DNA of 64,000 bases from Olavius algarvensis Delta 4 endosymbiont (lineage in GTDB: Bacteria > Desulfobacterota > Desulfobacteria > Desulfobacterales > CAJINA01): the NCBI GenBank assembly GCA_905176665.1, contig CAJINA010000119.1, positions 150,224 through 214,223 on the forward strand, given 5' to 3'. Positions 8,170-15,939 of the stretch are shown piece after piece; positions within the stretch are counted from its first letter, which is position 1, and each line of letters opens with the position of its first letter. Below the pieces are notes generated by a model that was not told the DNA's origin, did no database searches, and saw only the letters and a program-made list of their open reading frames with translations. The position numbers and the translations under genes are program-made.

Positions 8170-9054
8170 ATGGAAGCGAACAAAGCGAGTGTTACCGCAG
8201 AACTGATGGCCCGCAACCGGGCTGCCGAGCACCTGCTGGTGCCTGCCGGTCAGCGCATTTGTAACGATTCTTATGCCCACCATTTTATAAGTACCGAGGG
8301 CCGCCGGAATTTAAACAGCCCGCTGCGGCGTACGATTCGCCGCTTGGTATTCAGATTTCTGTATCCGGGGGTTTACAATACGATTATTGCCCGCGTCCGT
8401 TTTTTAGATGACCGGGTGCAAGCGTGCCTGGCGGCGGGTCTCGAGCAGCTTGTGATTCTGGGGGCCGGGTACGATACAAGGGCCTACCGGCTCAACGGCC
8501 TGGCCGAGCGGGTGCAGGTGTTTGAAGTGGATCACCCGGCCACCCAGGCGGTTAAAAAGGCCAAGCTAAAGGAAATTTTCAATCCAGTGCCCGGACATGT
8601 CCACCATGTACCGGTAGAACTTGAGCGGGACAACCTTGCTGAACAACTGAAGAAGGCCGGATACGATCCCAACCAGAAGACGTTTTTTATCATGGAGGGC
8701 CTGGTCATGTACCTGCCGCCGCCCTTCGTAGATAAAATCCTGGGCTTTATTCGCGAACAATCGGGCGCCGGAAGCGCGGTGGCTTTTGACTATCTGCCGC
8801 CTTCCATGGTGGACGGCACGGTCAAAGCGCGTGAAGGCCGGTCCATGATGAAAGCGGTTCGCAAATGGGGCGAGCCCTTCAAGTTCGGTTTGAATGTCAA
8901 CGATGCCGCAGGTTTTATGCGGCTTCGCGGTTTTAAGGATATAATGAATGTGCATGCCCCGGAGTTGAAACATACGATTTTCAAAGGCAACCCGCGTGGT
9001 GAAGATATCTCCGGGATATTCGGGCTTATGTTTGCAGTGGTAGATAGCCGCTAG
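8170..9054 (+). CDS. Class I SAM-dependent methyltransferase (TIGR00027 / leucine carboxyl methyltransferase-like)
   Basis: About 294 residues. The SAM-binding loop is LVILGAGYDTRAYRL and the next acidic strand is FEVDHPATQAVKK, both hallmarks of the PPM/TIGR00027 family of putative O-methyltransferases. The motif FIMEGLVMYLPP follows as expected. The start at 8170 is chosen because TGGAGG lies five bases upstream; the open frame extends upstream without another ribosome site. The substrate is unknown for the bacterial family; carboxylates of polyketides or small acids are possible. It is transcribed alone and ends in TAG. Confidence 0.8.
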   Translation: MEANKASVTAELMARNRAAEHLLVPAGQRICNDSYAHHFISTEGRRNLNSPLRRTIRRLVFRFLYPGVYNTIIARVRFLDDRVQACLAAGLEQLVILGAGYDTRAYRLNGLAERVQVFEVDHPATQAVKKAKLKEIFNPVPGHVHHVPVELERDNLAEQLKKAGYDPNQKTFFIMEGLVMYLPPPFVDKILGFIREQSGAGSAVAFDYLPPSMVDGTVKAREGRSMMKAVRKWGEPFKFGLNVNDAAGFMRLRGFKDIMNVHAPELKHTIFKGNPRGEDISGIFGLMFAVVDSR

Positions 9055-9114
9055 TTGATACGCGATGTGTTTTTGTATAATAAAGGGACAACACACTAAC
9101 TTTTTAAACCCGAA

Positions 9115-9762
9115 ATGAATCCCTGCTATATGCAGACCCGATTTACCGAAATGCTCTGTGAGGCAAACGGACACCTTACGCAAGATTTTAAGTGCTGGGC
9201 GTTCTGCCCGGGTATGCTCTTCAATTCACCGGACAAGTGGTGGGGGGATTTTGGTCTGCGCGATTTCCCGCATGAAGGTCTCGACTTTTGCCTGTATCAA
9301 AGTGCGGCCGGAGAGATCGTGCAGTTAGGTGCCGGGACCCGCATCCCGGTGATGCACCCCGGGGTCGTAAGGGCCCTGTTCACCGATTATCTGGGGCAGG
9401 CGGTGATTATCGAACATGCAGACGGACTGGATCAAGACGGGACGTTCATGTCGGTGTATGCCCATACCAGGCCCCGGGCACATATTGCACCCGGCGTTGT
9501 GGTCGCCAAAGGCGACATCATCGCCACTATCGCCGACACCAGCAAATCCAAAGCAAAGATATGGCCCCATTTACACCTTTCGTTGGGCCGGCCCGCTCCC
9601 AATCTGGTGTACGACCCCTTTGTCTGGAACTGCATGCGCGATCCCGATCAGGTATCCCTGCTGGACCCGCTGGAAATGATGGACTGGCCCCATAAAGTCA
9701 TGGATGCCGGAGATCAGAATTTGGCCTGCAGGGTCAGGCCGAAAAACGGAGCCGTATCATAG
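9115..9762 (+). CDS. M23 (LytM/duplicated hybrid motif) family peptidase-like protein
   Basis: A 215-residue protein with the M23 zinc-site layout. His53 and Asp57 lie in HEGLDF, YAH is at about 116-118, and the HxH pair lies in PHLHLS at 153-155. A lipoyl-like turn, APGVVVAKGDIIATI, is also typical. M23 enzymes cut peptidoglycan cross-links. There is no signal peptide or membrane segment, which is odd for a cell-wall enzyme and suggests a cytoplasmic or divergently used fold. Its 3' end overlaps the convergent outer-membrane protein gene by 49 bases. It ends in TAG. Confidence 0.65.
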   Translation: MNPCYMQTRFTEMLCEANGHLTQDFKCWAFCPGMLFNSPDKWWGDFGLRDFPHEGLDFCLYQSAAGEIVQLGAGTRIPVMHPGVVRALFTDYLGQAVIIEHADGLDQDGTFMSVYAHTRPRAHIAPGVVVAKGDIIATIADTSKSKAKIWPHLHLSLGRPAPNLVYDPFVWNCMRDPDQVSLLDPLEMMDWPHKVMDAGDQNLACRVRPKNGAVS

Positions 9763-10649
9763 CCTGTTTCGCCGATATGACGTGCATTGCGGTCCTCAAT
9801 GATGATCTTGCCATCAATGGTGGCGCCGCCATTGAGTTCCAGAAGCAGGTGTTTACCGATCCGCCGACCCACCCGGGCAAAGGGTGCCCAGAAATCCACC
9901 TGGCCGATGCCGTCGGCCACCGTGCTGCTGTCGTCCAACCGGAAGCGATACGAGCGGTAGGCGCCACCAAGCCCCAATACCCAATTTTCATTGGGACGGT
10001 AGGTCAACTCCAGGCCAGCCGGGCCTACCGGTCCGGCTTCGAATGGATTGGTAAGCTGCAGTTGATCGCCGATTTTCCAGTCGACCACCGGGAACAGGTA
10101 CCCTTCGGTCTGCCCCAGGCGCTCGAATACACCGCCACCGAGCCCCAGTGTCAGGCTGGGTGTAATGGCATAGGCCGCCATCAGCGCAGTACCATAGGAC
10201 AGGGATTCACCGGCTTCAGCCCCGGTGGCGCCGGCAATCTCAACCGACGGGATAAGCCCGAAACGCCACTGGTTTCCGGGCATGTAAAAAACAGGAACGC
10301 TTAAACCCGGACGGTATATCTCGTCCCACAGGTCAATGCCCGCTAGTCTTTGCACCTCTGAAAAATCCTATTTTTCATAATCGAACCGCAGACCCAGACC
10401 CACCATCCAATGCCGGTTGATCATGTGGTTGGTATTGAAGCGCAGAAAATGGCGCTGGACATCGAAACTGCCGCCGCTGTCCAGATCGGCGCTCACCTGG
10501 TAGAGGGGGGTGTAGGACAGGGTGTAGCGGGTACGGGCCGGCGGTTGACCGGATGCTTTGGCTTGTTCCGCAGCCTGGATGGGATGGGCTGCCAGAACGC
10601 AGACGAGAACTATCAAAAAAGCGGACTGGAAGTGGCGTGGGGTTTTCAT
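9714..10649 (-). CDS. Predicted outer-membrane beta-barrel protein, interrupted by an in-frame TAG
   Basis: One reading frame of 312 codons broken only by TAG at 10368-10370 (codon 94). The first part has a signal peptide (FLIVLVCVLAAHPIQAA) and strands such as YTLSYTPLYQVSADL; the second continues with alternating amphipathic strands (LTLGLGGGVFERLG, WVLGLGGAYRSYRF) and ends in the aromatic GLTLQAKF expected of an outer-membrane barrel. It resembles DUF6268-type proteins. No frameshift is seen and both sides are well preserved. Either the TAG is decoded, or the gene has a fresh nonsense mutation, or the base is wrong. Neither half alone would make a complete barrel. Confidence 0.6.
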
Positions 10650-10860
10650 GAGCTCTCCGCGGATTACATCACGGTTAATGGTTTAAATTAAAGCGTTTAC
10701 TACACCGGCCTTGCGCGTTCGTCGAGAGAAAATTTCTAATAAAAGGTAAATCACCATAAAATGTGATATACATTGGAAAGCTTGGCGCGTTGATTCTCAG
10801 GCTTTGCGCATAGACAGCCACTCTAATAGAATCCTGACCACCGGCTAACAAGGGGGTAGG

Positions 10861-11808
10861 ATGGAAACAATAAAAATAGGCATTGCCAGCTGCCTGCTGG
10901 GCAACCCAGTCCGTTGGAACGGCGGCCATAAGCTCGATCGTTTCATTGTCCACACCCTGGGCCAGCACATCGATTTTGTTCCGGTCTGTCCCGAATCCGA
11001 GTGCGGCCTGGGGATCCCGCGTGACACCATGCACCTGGCCGGGGATCCGGCCGCCCCCCGCCTGGTAACGACCAAGACCGGTGAAGACAAGACGGCACAG
11101 ATGCAGCGCTGGGCCAAAAAACGTCTGAAGGCACTAGACGAAGAAGCGTTATGCGGGTATATTTTCAAGACGAAATCACCCAGCAACGGCATGCGCAAGT
11201 TAAAGGTGTTCGCCACCCGCGAGCAGATTTTTTACAATGGGGTCGGCATCTATGCCCGGATGGTCATGGACCGTTATCCAAACCTGCCGGTGATCGATGA
11301 CGGGATGCTGCACGATCCTGGTCTGCGGGCCAACTTCATAGAACAAATATTTACGCTGCGACGCTGGCGGGAGGTGCTGGCCAAACGAAAAACCGTCGGT
11401 CGCCTGGTCTACTTTCATACCCGGCAAAAACTGCTGATCATGTCTCACAGCCAGAAGCACTACCGTGAAATGGGTAAACTGGTAGCCGCGGGCAAATCCC
11501 TGCCGCTAGGCCAGCTGTATGCCCGCTATGAAGACCTGCTGTTGGAGAGCCTGCGACTGAAGACCACCATCAAAAAGCACAGTAATGTCCTTTTGCATCT
11601 CTTGGGCTATTTTAAAAAACAGCTGTCAGCCGATGAAAAGCAAGAGATGCTGCAAGTCTTTGACAACTACCGGTCCGAACAGGTCCCCCTGATTGTCCCC
11701 ATTACCCTGGTCAATCACTACGTACGAAAATATGATCAACCGTACCTCAAAGAACAAACATACTTAAACCCCCACCCACTGGATCTAAAGCTACGGAGCA
11801 GTTTTTAA
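10861..11808 (+). CDS. DUF523 and DUF1722 domain protein (YbgA-like)
   Basis: A 315-residue protein of two domains. The N-terminal DUF523 (about 1-150) has the cysteine-containing IGIASCLLG and VPVCPESECGLGIPR. The C-terminal DUF1722 (about 190-305) has RLVYFHTRQKLLIMSHSQ and LYARYEDLL. Function is not established; fused proteins of this type are often near photolyase genes and are thought to act in DNA-damage or thiol chemistry. The next gene (SDR/DUF2867) starts two bases after this stop, so they form an operon. AGGGGGTAGG precedes the start. Confidence 0.8.
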   Translation: METIKIGIASCLLGNPVRWNGGHKLDRFIVHTLGQHIDFVPVCPESECGLGIPRDTMHLAGDPAAPRLVTTKTGEDKTAQMQRWAKKRLKALDEEALCGYIFKTKSPSNGMRKLKVFATREQIFYNGVGIYARMVMDRYPNLPVIDDGMLHDPGLRANFIEQIFTLRRWREVLAKRKTVGRLVYFHTRQKLLIMSHSQKHYREMGKLVAAGKSLPLGQLYARYEDLLLESLRLKTTIKKHSNVLLHLLGYFKKQLSADEKQEMLQVFDNYRSEQVPLIVPITLVNHYVRKYDQPYLKEQTYLNPHPLDLKLRSSF

Positions 11809-11809
11809 A

Positions 11810-13378
11810 ATGCCTTCCAAGCCGATCAATACCCAGACTGGAAATCCAGACAAGGTAGACCCGATCCTGGTTGCCGGCGCCACCGGCTATGTCGGTGGGC
11901 GCCTGATTCCTAAATTGCTGGAAGCCGGCTACCGGGTGCGGGCCATGGGCCGTTCGCTCGAAAAGCTGGCCGGCCGCAGCTGGGCCGGGCAACCCGGTGT
12001 CGAGCTATTCGCCGGTGATGTGATGGATCTGGCCGTGCTGACGCAGGCCACCGACGGTTGTCGCACGGCGTATTATCTCGTGCATTCCATGCTGTCCGGT
12101 AAAGGGCAGTTCGCAGAAGCCGACCGGCAGGCTGCCCGGAACATGACGGCCGCGGCCGCGGCTGCTGGTCTGGAACGCATCATCTACCTGGGCGGGCTGG
12201 CCGAAAGCGAGATGCCGGCCAGCAAGCACCTGCGTTCCCGCCTTGAAGTTGGACACATCCTCCAATCAGGGCCGGTGCCGACCACCCATCTGCGAACCCC
12301 GGTGATATTAGGCTCCGGCAGTGCTTCATTTGAAATTTTACGCTATCTGGTCGATCGCCTGCCGGTCATGATTACCCCCCGCTGGCTGCGTTCACGCAAC
12401 CAGCCCATTGCCATTCGTAATGTACTCGGATACCTGGTCGGCTGTCTTGCACAGCCGGCGACCATCGGAAAAACGTTCGATATCGGCGGTCCTGAAATCA
12501 TGACCTACCAGGACCTGCTGCACCTGTATGCCCGGGAAGCCGGCTTGCGGCGGCGCCTGATTTTTCCGGTGCCGGTCCTGACCCCCAAGCTGAGTTCTTA
12601 CTGGATTCACTTTGTGACCCCGGTTCCCGCGGCCATTGCCAGGCCTCTGGCCGAGGGGCTGACCAGCGAGGCGATTTGTACGGAAAATCACATCAGGGAC
12701 TTGGTCCCCCAGAAACTGCTGACCTGCCGTGAGGCCATCCGCCTGGCTCTGGAGAGCGTGTCTCTGGAGCAGGTGGACACCTGCTGGATGGATGCCGGTG
12801 CCGCGGTGGCCCCGGAGTGGGCCCGCTGCGGTGACGCGGAGTGGGCCGGCGGCACCATCATGCAATGCGGCTATCGGGTAGAACTGCAGGCCACCCCGGA
12901 CCAGGTCTGGCAGCCCATTCAAAGGATCGGCGGCCGCACGGGATGGTATCATGCCAATTATCTATGGCATCTGCGAGGCCTGCTCGATCGTTTGGCAGGT
13001 GGGGTTGGTTTACGGCGCGGCCGGCGCAACCCGGAAAAGCTGGCGGCCGGAGATGCGCTCGATTTCTGGCGGGTTCTGGAAATCGTCCCCGGTCAGCGCC
13101 TCACGCTGCTGGCTGAAATGAAGACGCCCGGGGAAGCACTGCTGGATATTCAGGTAAACTCTTTGGGTACGGGACGAACGGAATTGCGCCTGCTTTCACG
13201 GTTTTTACCCCGCGGTCTGTTCGGTATTTTATACTGGTACGGGCTCTATCCATTTCATGAATGGGTATTTTACGGCATGCTAAAAGCCATTGCCGACCGC
13301 ATTGGACGACCCCTTACAGACGGCCCGGTCCGGTTTACCCCGCGCATCAGTCCGGCCTGCGAGTTACCAACGGAATAA
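11810..13378 (+). CDS. SDR-family NAD(P)-binding protein with C-terminal DUF2867
   Basis: A 522-residue protein. The N-terminal half is an atypical short-chain dehydrogenase with the glycine-rich VAGATGYVGGRLIPKL near residue 20 and a UDP-glucose-epimerase-like layout. The C-terminal part is a DUF2867 / START-like domain (CGYRVELQATPDQVW, GWYHANYLWHLRGLLDRL, LLSRFLPRGLFGILYWYGL). The substrate is unknown. It is tightly linked to the DUF523/DUF1722 gene, a pairing that occurs in photolyase-associated clusters, but no photolyase gene is seen here. Confidence 0.78.
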   Translation: MPSKPINTQTGNPDKVDPILVAGATGYVGGRLIPKLLEAGYRVRAMGRSLEKLAGRSWAGQPGVELFAGDVMDLAVLTQATDGCRTAYYLVHSMLSGKGQFAEADRQAARNMTAAAAAAGLERIIYLGGLAESEMPASKHLRSRLEVGHILQSGPVPTTHLRTPVILGSGSASFEILRYLVDRLPVMITPRWLRSRNQPIAIRNVLGYLVGCLAQPATIGKTFDIGGPEIMTYQDLLHLYAREAGLRRRLIFPVPVLTPKLSSYWIHFVTPVPAAIARPLAEGLTSEAICTENHIRDLVPQKLLTCREAIRLALESVSLEQVDTCWMDAGAAVAPEWARCGDAEWAGGTIMQCGYRVELQATPDQVWQPIQRIGGRTGWYHANYLWHLRGLLDRLAGGVGLRRGRRNPEKLAAGDALDFWRVLEIVPGQRLTLLAEMKTPGEALLDIQVNSLGTGRTELRLLSRFLPRGLFGILYWYGLYPFHEWVFYGMLKAIADRIGRPLTDGPVRFTPRISPACELPTE

Positions 13379-13442
13379 ACGCCCGGCCGGATCCAACGGG
13401 CTGTATATCCGCCGGCTTGCAACCCTGAAAAGGTGTCCCAAA

Positions 13443-13919
13443 ATGAAAGCATCGGTACTACTTGTTACCGCCCTTATTCTGGCCGTGATGTGTCCCGCCT
13501 GCTACCCAAAGCGAATCGGGCCGCCGGGTGCGAATGGCAAACGCCTGACCTGGCCGGAGATGTCGTTCGAGCAGCGCAAGGCGCACATGGGAAATGAGGT
13601 GCTGCCGCGGGCAGCCGTGATTTTCAAGGGCTGGCGGCCGGAGCGCTATGCGGCGGTCAACTGCAGCCTGTGCCACGGCCAGGGCGCCCGGATCGGCATT
13701 TTTGCCATGCCCACATCCCATTTGCCGAGACTCAGCGGGGATTTCCTGCTGGGACCGGAATTTCAGAAACACCCCCAGACCACCCGCCTGAAACTGAACC
13801 GACTGGTGCCTGAGATTTCGGATGCGCTGGGCGTGAAACCGTTCAGTATCCTTTCCCGCAGGGGCTTTGGTTGCTATTCCTGCCACCTGGGCCCTGACGG
13901 CCCTTTGTTCGGCAATTGA
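13443..13919 (+). CDS. Small exported protein with two CxxCH haem-binding motifs
   Basis: About 158 residues. The N-terminus is hydrophobic (ASVLLVTALILAVMCPAC) and could be a signal peptide or a weak lipobox. Two haem-c motifs are visible, CSLCH at about residue 75 and CYSCH near the C-terminus, so it is probably a periplasmic dihaem cytochrome-like electron carrier. I do not recognise the family. The start at 13443 has AAGGTG upstream; the longer frame has no ribosome site. It heads a run of small same-strand genes that includes the selenoprotein. Confidence 0.6.
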   Translation: MKASVLLVTALILAVMCPACYPKRIGPPGANGKRLTWPEMSFEQRKAHMGNEVLPRAAVIFKGWRPERYAAVNCSLCHGQGARIGIFAMPTSHLPRLSGDFLLGPEFQKHPQTTRLKLNRLVPEISDALGVKPFSILSRRGFGCYSCHLGPDGPLFGN

Positions 13920-14039
13920 CCCTTTGACGGTCGGCCACCCAGATTGATAGGTTTTACCCCTCATCCCGCTGTTAGTCATCTCGTATTGCACTGACCGCCA
14001 TCGTTCCTAAATTTACAGCATGTAAGGAATACTCTAAGA

Positions 14040-14075
14040 GGCCGCAAGGGAAACGCGACCGAGACCGTTGCGGCC
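14040..14075 (+). other. Hairpin in leader of small gene
   Basis: GGCCGCAA (14040-14047) and TTGCGGCC (14068-14075) pair perfectly around a 20-base loop rich in G, A and C. It lies about 35 bases upstream of the ribosome site of the next small gene. It could be a leader structure; I do not recognise a riboswitch class. Confidence 0.35.
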
Positions 14076-14111
14076 GGATACCTTAAAGCCTCGGTTGACG
14101 GGAAGGGTAAC

Positions 14112-14279
14112 ATGCCAAGAACCAATGAAACCATCAAACGCATCACCGACGATTCCGGGGAAGACTACTACTGCCCGGTCGGCCTGCAGCCCGATGCCGA
14201 CCCTGAAGTCGATGTCGATTCCTGCGTCGAAGTCTCAACCGTTGAACGCTATGCGAGCAATCTAAATTCAAACGATTGA
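14112..14279 (+). CDS. Small acidic hypothetical protein
   Basis: A 55-residue frame with GGAAGGG upstream at good spacing. It is acidic, has two cysteines (DYYCPVG and DSCVEVS) and no membrane segment. I recognise no family. It lies between the CxxCH protein and another small hypothetical gene on the same strand, so it may belong to the same redox-linked set. Confidence 0.5.
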   Translation: MPRTNETIKRITDDSGEDYYCPVGLQPDADPEVDVDSCVEVSTVERYASNLNSND

Positions 14280-14361
14280 TATAACCTCACCGGCAGCGGC
14301 GTGACAAATGTGAAGACCGTATGTCATCGACGTTGTGCGGTGAACAAAGGGGAGTGCCAAC

Positions 14362-14697
14362 ATGAACGACAGATTGAAAGGTGTCATCGAAAATATCGGG
14401 ACCGAATACAAATCGAAAATTCTAAGAGGATCCCGTCACTACGTTGAGGTTAGCATTGGTCAGCGGGCCGCCGACCTCGGGTACCCTGAGTTGGATGACC
14501 CGTATCGGAAAACGTTTGCGGTAGTTCCGCTGAGGGAACCCGAACCCGGGATGAAGGTCCGCATCGACGGTAGAACATTTGTCGATTATGCTGAATATGA
14601 GTCCGGCATTGCCGTACCGGGTTACCTGGCCCGGAAAGCTGGAAAAGAATACAGTACCTTTGTACCCCAGGACAGCATGATCTGTAACTATTCCTAA
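14362..14697 (+). CDS. Hypothetical protein
   Basis: A 111-residue soluble protein with AAAGGGGAG upstream of its ATG. It has no signal peptide, no membrane segment and a single cysteine near the C-terminus. The middle (YRKTFAVVPLREPEPGMKVRI) looks like beta strands. I do not recognise it. It is one of several small genes in a row, each with its own ribosome site, leading to the selenocysteine rhodanese. Confidence 0.6.
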   Translation: MNDRLKGVIENIGTEYKSKILRGSRHYVEVSIGQRAADLGYPELDDPYRKTFAVVPLREPEPGMKVRIDGRTFVDYAEYESGIAVPGYLARKAGKEYSTFVPQDSMICNYS

Positions 14698-14958
14698 CCG
14701 AGGCGGCTGTTGTGGCCGGCGGTCAGGCCGGCCGTGCGCCGCCAGGGGTCCTTTTGCCCGGATTGACAGGCCTCGGTGCCGGATATAGTTTGTAATATTA
14801 TGGTGTGGCCGGAATAAGCGGTTTGTTGATCTGTCCCGCCGGCAACCCGTAAACCCGGGTTGCCACCCGAACACATCTGGTCCGTGAAGAACGCCGCACT
14901 TGCTGAATCCGATCTGGAAAATAAAGCGATTGCGCGTTTACATTAAAGGAGGTTCAAA

Positions 14959-15279
14959 ATGAGTGTCCCCGAACGAGCTATGGTAGATGAAGTTTACCGG
15001 AAAGTAACTGATGGCGCTGCCCTTTTGGTATGTGCCTATGACGATGATGACAAATTCCGTGGCGTACACCTCGAGGGGGCTGTTTCCATGGCGGAATTTA
15101 AAACAAAACTATCCGGTCTTGATAAAAACCAGGAAATTTTCTTCTACTGTGCCTGAAATGGAGAAGCCAGTGCCGCCGGTCAGGCGGAAAATTACACCAA
15201 AGAAGGCTTCACCAACGCCAAGGTGCTCGGCGGCGGTGTAGCGGCCTGGAAATCAGCCGGGTACGCCATGGTATCCTGA
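14959..15279 (+). CDS. Selenocysteine-containing rhodanese-like protein
   Basis: A 106-residue single rhodanese domain if TGA at 15154-15156 (codon 66) is read as selenocysteine. The active-site loop then reads FYCAUNGEASAAGQA, matching the known selenoprotein rhodanese pattern in which U takes the catalytic cysteine position. The sequence after TGA completes the fold (GFTNAKVLGGGVAAWKSAGY), ending at TGA 15277-15279. A bacterial SECIS-like hairpin follows the codon. A strong AAAGGAGG precedes the ATG. Rhodaneses move sulfane sulfur or selenium between acceptors; this one probably works in sulfur redox chemistry in the cytoplasm. An annotation program would wrongly stop it at residue 65. Confidence 0.88.
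15154..15187 (+). promoter_or_regulatory. Selenocysteine TGA codon with bacterial SECIS-like hairpin
   Basis: The TGA (15154-15156) is followed after 16 bases by a stem CCGCC (15173-15177) / GGCGG (15183-15187) with a GGTCA loop. The apical loop with GGU, about 21-25 bases past the codon, is what SelB recognises in bacterial SECIS elements. Confidence 0.75.
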
Positions 15280-15361
15280 CTTGGATGAAGTCACCGGGCC
15301 GAGCAAAAGTTGAGGCAGTTGCCCGGCCTGCACCATGCTTCGACGACAGGAGGTGAACAAC

Positions 15362-15604
15362 ATGCCCAAAAGACATTCTGGAAAGACTTTCATCATAGAC
15401 CTTGAAAAAGTAAACAGGCTTAACAGCAACGGCTGTCCGGCCTGCGGCCATAAATTCAACCTGGGAGATACGGCGGTCTGGGCTTGTGGTGCCTGGGAGG
15501 GCGGTGCCCGGGTGATTCACGAGCAGGACGCGGTTTACGACCACCGGACCAATGGGTTTATTGAACGAAAATGCTATTCCGCCAAACTGGACCGGTTTCC
15601 TTGA
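15362..15604 (+). CDS. Small zinc-ribbon-like hypothetical protein next to selenoprotein
   Basis: An 80-residue protein starting at 15362, with AGGAGGTG just upstream. It contains CPACGHKF at about residue 26 and further cysteines in VWACGAW and ERKCYSA, so a bound metal or redox thiols are likely. No signal peptide. I do not recognise a named family. It follows the selenocysteine rhodanese by about 80 bases and could act with it, for example as a persulfide partner; that is inference only. Confidence 0.6.
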   Translation: MPKRHSGKTFIIDLEKVNRLNSNGCPACGHKFNLGDTAVWACGAWEGGARVIHEQDAVYDHRTNGFIERKCYSAKLDRFP

Positions 15605-15734
15605 AAGGTTCACTCCCCGGGAGTTGGCTGTACATAGTTAACCCTGCTTGAATCCCTGCCCGCATGGCTGCCCGTGAGACTGGTGGTGAAAGGGCCGGAA
15701 CTCGCCAGCAAATGAGGTTGAACCCGCCGAGCGG

Positions 15735-15774
15735 CCTGACAGGCAACACCCAGGGTGTTGCCGTCCGTGTCAGG
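15735..15774. other. Strong composite hairpin in intergenic region
   Basis: The inner palindrome GGCAACACCC (15742-15751) / GGGTGTTGCC (15753-15762) is flanked by an outer pair CCTGACA (15735-15741) / TGTCAGG (15768-15774). The region 15605-15939 has no convincing gene. The structure could be a transcription terminator without a T tract, a small RNA or a recombination-type fold. Confidence 0.4.
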
Positions 15775-15939
15775 CGAGCGCCAGCAATTCGTACGGTACC
15801 CTCTCATTAGCTAAACTACACTTGCCGTTCGGCATTCATTTGCCAAATAAAAACAGCGCGATTTGACTCTTGCCGGCCGGTCTGGTATCCAACCCCGAAT
15901 CACATCTTCTTTGACTTACCAACTCGAAAGCGATGCACC

